DNA from: Halorubrum cibi
GTDB taxonomy: Archaea; Halobacteriota; Halobacteria; Halobacteriales; Haloferacaceae
Direction: 5' to 3'
Length of the DNA: 64,000 nucleotides
NCBI RefSeq assembly: GCF_900182635.1
Contig: NZ_FXTD01000012.1
Coordinates: forward strand, 62,001-126,000
In this document: positions 59,627 to 64,000 of the stretch, piece after piece
Layout of the letters: each line of letters starts with the position of its first letter
Position numbering within the stretch: position 1 is the first letter of the stretch
Made by a program: the position numbers and the translations under genes
The notes under the pieces: model-generated
Seen by the model: only the letters and a program-made list of their open reading frames with translations
Told to the model about the DNA's origin: nothing
The model's database searches: none

Positions 59627-60853
59627 TTACCCATCAATTTCTGAGAGCGCCTCTGTTGCAACGTCACCGAGTTCTCCGGCCTCGATGTGCGAATATCGCT
59701 CCCGAACCATCTCCTCCGAGTTATCGAGATAGCGAGCCGCAACAGTGTACCCGAACGCCCGGACTAGCACCTCGCCCATTCCACGTCGACCACCGTGGGG
59801 CGCGAGATAGTCGTGTTTCGGATGAGCGATGTCGATCTCTGCAGCCTCTGAGAGCCGTTGGAGAATCGACCGTGCGCCGTCCGTCGTGATCGATGGCGGT
59901 CGGATATCTTCATCAAGCGCCAGCAGGAGGTCGCGAGCGTACTCCTCACGCCGCTCAGTAATTGCTTCTGGGCGTTCCCCTCGGTCGGCGAGATCATCCT
60001 GGACGAGCCCTGCGAGCGTCCGTTGGTCGAACGTCGGAAACACGGGCCAGCGCTCCGTCGGTGGGTCCATCAGCTGGCGATAGCTCCGTAGCGGCGAAAT
60101 CACCGGGTCGGGGAGACTCGCAGCGTCCCATTGCTGTTTCTTCCGGTAGACGTCCATACTCCCGTCGTCGAGGGAGAGATCCTCCCAGCGGACGCCACGC
60201 CGTCGCGGATCGTTCGGATCGCGGACGAGTTCGCCGACGCGGACGGCGGTGTACGCTAGGACGAACACCAGCGCCCGGTCACGAGCCGCCTTCAGCGCCG
60301 CGTAGCGCGCTCGCTGCTTATCGATGGGGTCAATATCCTCCGAAAGTGTCGTGTACGCCTCGACGGCGTCGCGGGCCCGTTCGTCGACGTGGCGGGTGAG
60401 GGCGTGGCGCTGTTCGGACGTCCAGGCCTGTTGGTCGCCGGGCTTGCGGCCGTCGTCCTCTGGCAGCGGCGCCATCGCACTCGCTCGCTGCGCGTAGTGT
60501 GCCTCGAGATACCCTTCGTTGACGCACCAGCCACACCAGGCAGAGATATAGCGGTAATAGGTTTGTACCGTGTTCTGCTTGAGTCCCCGATCGCCCACGA
60601 GATGCCGGGCGTACTCCCGGAAGACGCGTTCATCGAGATCTTCGAAGGTGGGTTGGCGGTCGACGTCATCGGGGACGATCCCGGTCCAGTCGTCGCCGCG
60701 GTCGCCAGCGGCCCACTCGGCGAACCGCTCGAGCTCGCGTGCAGCGTTTCGTCGATAGTTCCCACCGTCCCCACCACGGCCTTTCCCCTTGTCCTGGAGG
60801 TAGCGCTCGAAGGAACTCGCGAGTGACTGATTAGTGCGTTCTCGAGGTGTCAT
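59627..60853 (-). CDS. tyrosine recombinase/integrase (XerC/D-like)
   Basis: 408 residues. The N-terminal SAM-like DNA-binding domain (VFREYARHLVGDRGLKQNTV, QTYYRYISAWCGW) is followed by the catalytic domain with Arg205 (TAVRVGELV), Lys238 or Lys239 (VYRKKQQW), His353-x2-Arg356 (APHGGRRGM) and the nucleophile Tyr387 (RERYSHIEAG). It cuts and rejoins at attachment or resolution sites. Its start overlaps the stop of the DHPDLG gene by 4 nt, so the three genes wHTH-DHPDLG-recombinase form one transcript. No flanking att repeats are visible. Confidence 0.92.
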   Translation of the reverse strand: MTPRERTNQSLASSFERYLQDKGKGRGGDGGNYRRNAARELERFAEWAAGDRGDDWTGIVPDDVDRQPTFEDLDERVFREYARHLVGDRGLKQNTVQTYYRYISAWCGWCVNEGYLEAHYAQRASAMAPLPEDDGRKPGDQQAWTSEQRHALTRHVDERARDAVEAYTTLSEDIDPIDKQRARYAALKAARDRALVFVLAYTAVRVGELVRDPNDPRRRGVRWEDLSLDDGSMDVYRKKQQWDAASLPDPVISPLRSYRQLMDPPTERWPVFPTFDQRTLAGLVQDDLADRGERPEAITERREEYARDLLLALDEDIRPPSITTDGARSILQRLSEAAEIDIAHPKHDYLAPHGGRRGMGEVLVRAFGYTVAARYLDNSEEMVRERYSHIEAGELGDVATEALSEIDG

Positions 60854-61308
60854 CGTTCCTCGTCCGCGTACTGGTAAGTCGGACGGACGTCCTCGAAGAG
60901 CGTTTCGACGATTTCCCAGAGGATCAGGGAAGGAGTCTCGTATTCAAATGTGATCCCCCAGCGGTCCTCCGTATTGGCGGCAGAGTACTGGAAATGCGCC
61001 CGTCCGAGATCAGGATGGTCCTCGTCCTGGTGCCAGCCGGCGTGAAAGCCCGTGTTCGGATCAGTGTAGTTGATACGGAACCAATCGTGTGGGTCCTGTC
61101 GATACCACTTGACGGTCAGTTCCGGCGAATCAGGGCCCGTTGGGGGATTAAGGCGGGCTGGATCAAAAACCGCCCGCAGCTGCTTGGCCTCGATATCGTC
61201 AGGAACGTACTCGACGGCCGTGATCTGGGGGACACGGTCGAGGACGTCCCGCTTCAATTGGGCGTAGAGGTTCGCGTTCGGGTCACCACCTGGATGCGGG
61301 ACCGACAT
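60850..61308 (-). CDS. DHPDLG-motif protein, putative toxin-like partner (module copy B, gene 2)
   Basis: 152 residues. WFRINYTDPNTGFHAGWHQD, then EDHPDLGRAHFQYSAANTED. It parallels the 7.4-kb protein in the RIN...DP...HQD...DHPDLG run, with an overall alpha/beta layout and a final helix (SLILWEIVETLFEDV). It sits 3 nt after its wHTH partner and is coupled to the recombinase. Function unknown; the conserved polar residues suggest an enzyme, perhaps a nuclease. Confidence 0.75.
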   Translation of the reverse strand: MSVPHPGGDPNANLYAQLKRDVLDRVPQITAVEYVPDDIEAKQLRAVFDPARLNPPTGPDSPELTVKWYRQDPHDWFRINYTDPNTGFHAGWHQDEDHPDLGRAHFQYSAANTEDRWGITFEYETPSLILWEIVETLFEDVRPTYQYADEER

Positions 61309-61311
61309 CCG

Positions 61312-61851
61312 TTAGCTGCTGGCCTCGGCAGGCTCTGTCGTTGGAGCGAGGAAGTCCCATTCGCGGATGGCGAAGCCAACGATCTGGATACGCCGTTGAA
61401 GGTGCTCCCACTCGCGGGCGATTTCACGGCGCCGATCTTCCTCGTCACCGTCAAGGGATTCGTCAGCGAGCGTTCCGCGAAGCTGGTTCGGTAACTCGAC
61501 GCCGAATTCGTCCTCCCAGTCGCGGATCTGGGTCTTCATATCGGCGAGCCGGTCCGTAAGCTCCTCGACAGTGTGTCCGCTGTCTCGAAGGCGCATCGCC
61601 TCCTGCATCGCTTGGCGGCGATAATCAGGGTAATACGTCGTGTGAGTACCGCTTTCGTCACGGTGGAGGACGCCGTCGTCGACGAGTCGCTCGAGGACGC
61701 GCTTAGTTGGTTCGTGTGACCAGCCCGCTTCGGAGGCGATCCAGTTGGCTGTCTGTGGCTCCGACAGCTGCCGAGCAACCATCCGCACGCGGTCTTCACC
61801 CGTGGTCTGGCGTTCCATCAGGCCCTCGGAGTTCGATTCGTCTTCGGTCAT
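61312..61851 (-). CDS. winged-helix protein, DUF7342-like (module copy B, gene 1)
   Basis: 179 residues from MTEDESNSEGLMERQ. The winged helix is EDRVRMVARQLSEPQTANWI, ASEAGWSHEPTKRVLERLVD, with a wing GTHTTYYPDY. A long coiled coil follows (MRLRDSGHTVEELTDRLADM). It aligns with the 6.8-kb protein over the wHTH and the coiled region. The upstream gap has TTAATATAGATTG as a promoter candidate. A DNA-binding regulator of the module and hence of the recombinase. Confidence 0.85.
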   Translation of the reverse strand: MTEDESNSEGLMERQTTGEDRVRMVARQLSEPQTANWIASEAGWSHEPTKRVLERLVDDGVLHRDESGTHTTYYPDYRRQAMQEAMRLRDSGHTVEELTDRLADMKTQIRDWEDEFGVELPNQLRGTLADESLDGDEEDRRREIAREWEHLQRRIQIVGFAIREWDFLAPTTEPAEASS

Positions 61852-62395
61852 ACAACACCCTTCGGACTGTGTCTTAATATAGATTGAGGTCATTAGTCCT
61901 ATATCGAATGTGTTTCTTCGCCATCGCCTCGACCTCGGCTGAGGAGAGTCAGAGCAAACTCGGAGCCCGGTCTTGTCGGCTCTACCCCGGGGGAAGCGCC
62001 GTTGTGAGGGGGTTGCAGCATTCGTGCTTCACCGACGGCGGCGGGGTACTTCAAAGTGGCCGTGATTACGGGCATAATCAGGACCACTTGCTGTATTCGG
62101 TTCATCGGGAGAATTCGAGGATCTGGAGTCTCTTAGCGCCGGGATTCCGCATTACAAGAGAATATATATCGTATATCGCTATATAAAAACTCGGCCCTCA
62201 TTCTGTCACAGTTTCGGAGGATAGGTTAGTTTTGGATCAAATCTCCATCAATTCGTGGTGATTGTCAGCGGTCGAGGATCGATTTTGAATCCTTACTCTC
62301 GAGCTACCGGACGAGCGTACGAAATTGCGTGGATTTTGGCGCTGCTGAATACGGTTGTCACTCTTGAGCGGCGGACCCAGCGAGAGCTCAGCCGA
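61852..62395. other. 544-bp gene-free region between the recombinase module and the transposase
   Basis: No credible gene. It contains an AT-rich promoter-like run AATATATATCGTATATCGCT followed by ATATAAAAACTC at 62161-62189. The transposase's downstream end, including its terminal inverted repeat, should lie within about 200 bp of its stop. It cannot be recognised because the other end is outside the window. Confidence 0.45.
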
Positions 62396-64000
62396 TTAGT
62401 CGTGCGGGATCAACGCCGAGGCAACGAGCTCAACACACTCGCCCGCAGTAATCACAGGTGAGTAGTCCATCTCGCCGTCGATGTCCGCTTTCAGCAGGAA
62501 GTCGGTGAGCCGCCAGATATTGTACAAGAGGACCGCGAACACGAAATAGAACAAGCGAACGCGGTAGTCTTTTGAGGAGGTCTTCGCGAGAAAATCACCT
62601 TTGATCGATTTGTACTCACTCTCGATCTGCCACCGGCGGCTGTAGCGCTGACAGAATGTCTCAGCTTCCTCGGGACCGACTCGTAGATTCGTCGCGAAGA
62701 CGGCCGTTCCCTCCCCACTCGTCGACGGCACGTACAGGAGTCGCATTGGATGCGATCCAGATTCCACGTGGACAGAGGCCGACTCCACAGCGACTTCCTG
62801 GTCGTCTTTGTCCATTTGGTCAAGCACCTCCCGTTCGGAGCTGGAGACCCGCTTCGGAATGAGGTAGTTCACATCGAGGTTTGAGAGCGTCTGGAACACT
62901 TGTATCGAGTCAAACTCTCGATCACACAGCACTGTCTCGATTGGAACGTGCTCTTTTGCTCGTCGAACGAGCCGTCGCACAGTACGATGGATCTGATTCG
63001 ACGGGTTCTCATCCCACTCAGAGCTCTCTCGAACCGGTTCCACGGCGAGAACGAGCGGGATATTCTGTCCAATGATCGAGAGTGTTGCGAATTTGAACGC
63101 TCGACCGTCTCTGTCCTTGGTCCCGCTGACCATCGGCATCTCTTCGACCTCTCCGTAGTAGGGAATAGTCGTGATGTCGATCGCGGCTGTGACTGGACGC
63201 CGGAACGATGCTTTAGAGGCGATCACCGAGAGTAAGCGATCCGTCGTTTTGTTGAATCCCCTCACGAGTTCTTCGGGGCCAAATTGTTTGACTGCGCGGA
63301 GGTGGGTATCACCATGCGGTCCGTACTCTTTCCCGCGCCGATATTGGAAGCGAGTCGCTCCCTGCGAGGTGCCACAGCGGACCATCCCCATGAACGTCTG
63401 TAACTCGAAAAATTGCGTGTCCTCGTACGAGGCGTTCGACGCCCGACCAGAGTCGAAGTGTCCATAGGCGTGATCACGCGCGAGGCGCGTTGTCTGGACA
63501 ATCTCGTCCTGTGAGAAGGATTTGTCTTCGGCTGGGTCTGCGTCTTCTTGCGTATCGTCGACGATCTCTGCCTTAGGCCGCACCTCCGGCGCTGAGATGC
63601 TGCGATCATGGACTTCTTTGACAACGAAGTGGGCGGCAGCTTGGATGTATTCGTGGGTCGCGTCGTCGAATCGATTTCGCCACGCACGAGAGAATGCTGA
63701 TTCGTCGGGCACTCGACTGAAGCCGAGGATAGTCGCTACTTCCGGTTGTCGGGTGAGTCGTCGAGTGAAGTTGGCGTATGAGTCACCCGTTATCTCCATG
63801 AACACGAACGAGAGCACCATCGCGCGAAACGAGAGTGGCGCAGGATGCCATGCTGGATAACCGTCGTCGATCGCGTCTATCGTGTGATCGAAATCCTCGA
63901 ACACGGTGATAAGATCGGTTTCTTTGAGTTTGTCCCGGATGGTAATCCCGAGCTGGTACGCTTCGCACAGAGACTGCAGACGGGGTTCATCTTTGGAAGG
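62396..64000 (-). CDS. IS4-superfamily DDE transposase, truncated by the window edge
   Basis: At least 534 residues; the frame stays open through the last base of the window, so the true start lies outside. A GTG at 63904 is only an internal candidate. The DDE triad is likely AIDITTIPY (Asp), TVLCDREFDSI (Asp) and RRWQIESEYKSIKGDF (Glu, with the YREK-like segment). The region between them carries YYGEVEEMPMVSGTKDRDGR, typical of haloarchaeal IS4-type transposases. Residues 120-150 are acidic. It appears intact where visible. Confidence 0.9.
   Translation of the reverse strand, partial: PSKDEPRLQSLCEAYQLGITIRDKLKETDLITVFEDFDHTIDAIDDGYPAWHPAPLSFRAMVLSFVFMEITGDSYANFTRRLTRQPEVATILGFSRVPDESAFSRAWRNRFDDATHEYIQAAAHFVVKEVHDRSISAPEVRPKAEIVDDTQEDADPAEDKSFSQDEIVQTTRLARDHAYGHFDSGRASNASYEDTQFFELQTFMGMVRCGTSQGATRFQYRRGKEYGPHGDTHLRAVKQFGPEELVRGFNKTTDRLLSVIASKASFRRPVTAAIDITTIPYYGEVEEMPMVSGTKDRDGRAFKFATLSIIGQNIPLVLAVEPVRESSEWDENPSNQIHRTVRRLVRRAKEHVPIETVLCDREFDSIQVFQTLSNLDVNYLIPKRVSSSEREVLDQMDKDDQEVAVESASVHVESGSHPMRLLYVPSTSGEGTAVFATNLRVGPEEAETFCQRYSRRWQIESEYKSIKGDFLAKTSSKDYRVRLFYFVFAVLLYNIWRLTDFLLKADIDGEMDYSPVITAGECVELVASALIPHD

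Noticed and set aside
61899-62105. 68-codon minus frame upstream of the wHTH module
   Set aside because: Low-complexity, basic composition and no recognisable domain; start not supported.
1-64000. tRNA, rRNA or CRISPR features
   Set aside because: No cloverleaf, rRNA core or repeat-spacer array was noticed in a reading by eye; a covariance search was not possible.

Overview
The window is haloarchaeal. Its coding sequences are GC-rich and encode very acidic proteins. It also carries archaeal information-processing genes (TFB, an aRF1-type release factor, an archaeo-eukaryotic primase pair, an OB-fold ssDNA-binding protein), Tat-dependent lipoproteins, halocyanin-like cupredoxins and T-rich stops. 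I see no rRNA, tRNA or CRISPR array. The content (conjugation operon, plasmid-type primase, toxin-antitoxin pairs, tyrosine recombinase, transposase, five heavy-metal P1B ATPases) points to a plasmid, megaplasmid or integrative element rather than core chromosome.

Layout. (1) 0.1-4.2 kb: a CPC-type Zn/Cd/Pb-like P1B ATPase with a Bat-type HTH regulator. (2) 4.2-15.6 kb: mostly minus-strand plasmid-backbone genes (DUF6735-like protein, TFB, SWIM protein, OB-fold protein, PIN/RHH toxin-antitoxin pair, small zinc-ribbon and wHTH proteins) and a plus-strand aRF1 paralogue. Six minus-strand genes share a TTTATC box followed at once by a conserved GC hairpin with compensatory changes. (3) 15.6-17.3 kb: a gene-poor stretch and a Tat lipoprotein with a CuA-type copper site. 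(4) 17.4-31.1 kb: one translationally coupled minus-strand operon running from a VirB2-like pilin through secreted, membrane and VirB4-like proteins to a VirD4/TraG-like ATPase and a two-subunit primase. A divergent phiH1-repressor-like gene faces it. (5) 31.8-46.2 kb: metal homeostasis. It holds a DUF1931 histone-fold protein, two DtxR-type regulators, a two-domain multicopper oxidase, a ZIP transporter with an extracellular domain, a cupredoxin, a second CPC ATPase, a CDF exporter, a GDT1-like transporter and an ATPase whose CPC motif is SPW. Both DtxR genes and the oxidase have TTAG-N6-CTAA palindromes at their starts. (6) 46.6-59.6 kb: a copper/thiophilic metal island with CopB-type ATPase, CopZ, three SHOCT proteins, DUF302, multicopper oxidase, membrane wHTH regulator, YHS-containing permease, SPC-type ATPase and UspA. 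(7) 59.6-64 kb: tyrosine recombinase co-transcribed with a wHTH/DHPDLG two-gene module (a second copy lies at 6.8-7.9 kb), then a transposase running off the window edge.

How the genes work together. The backbone supplies replication, transfer and stability functions. The cargo combines cytosolic metal export (P1B ATPases, CDF, GDT1), chaperoning (CopZ), extracytoplasmic oxidation or binding (multicopper oxidases, Met/His-rich and cupredoxin proteins) and metal-sensing regulation. Least explained by known families are the shared promoter hairpin, the three TTAACCAAC-N23/24-GTTGGTTAA inverted repeats, the duplicated wHTH/DHPDLG module and the coupling ATPase with a nuclease-like tail. Function calls rest on motifs read by eye; no database search was run.
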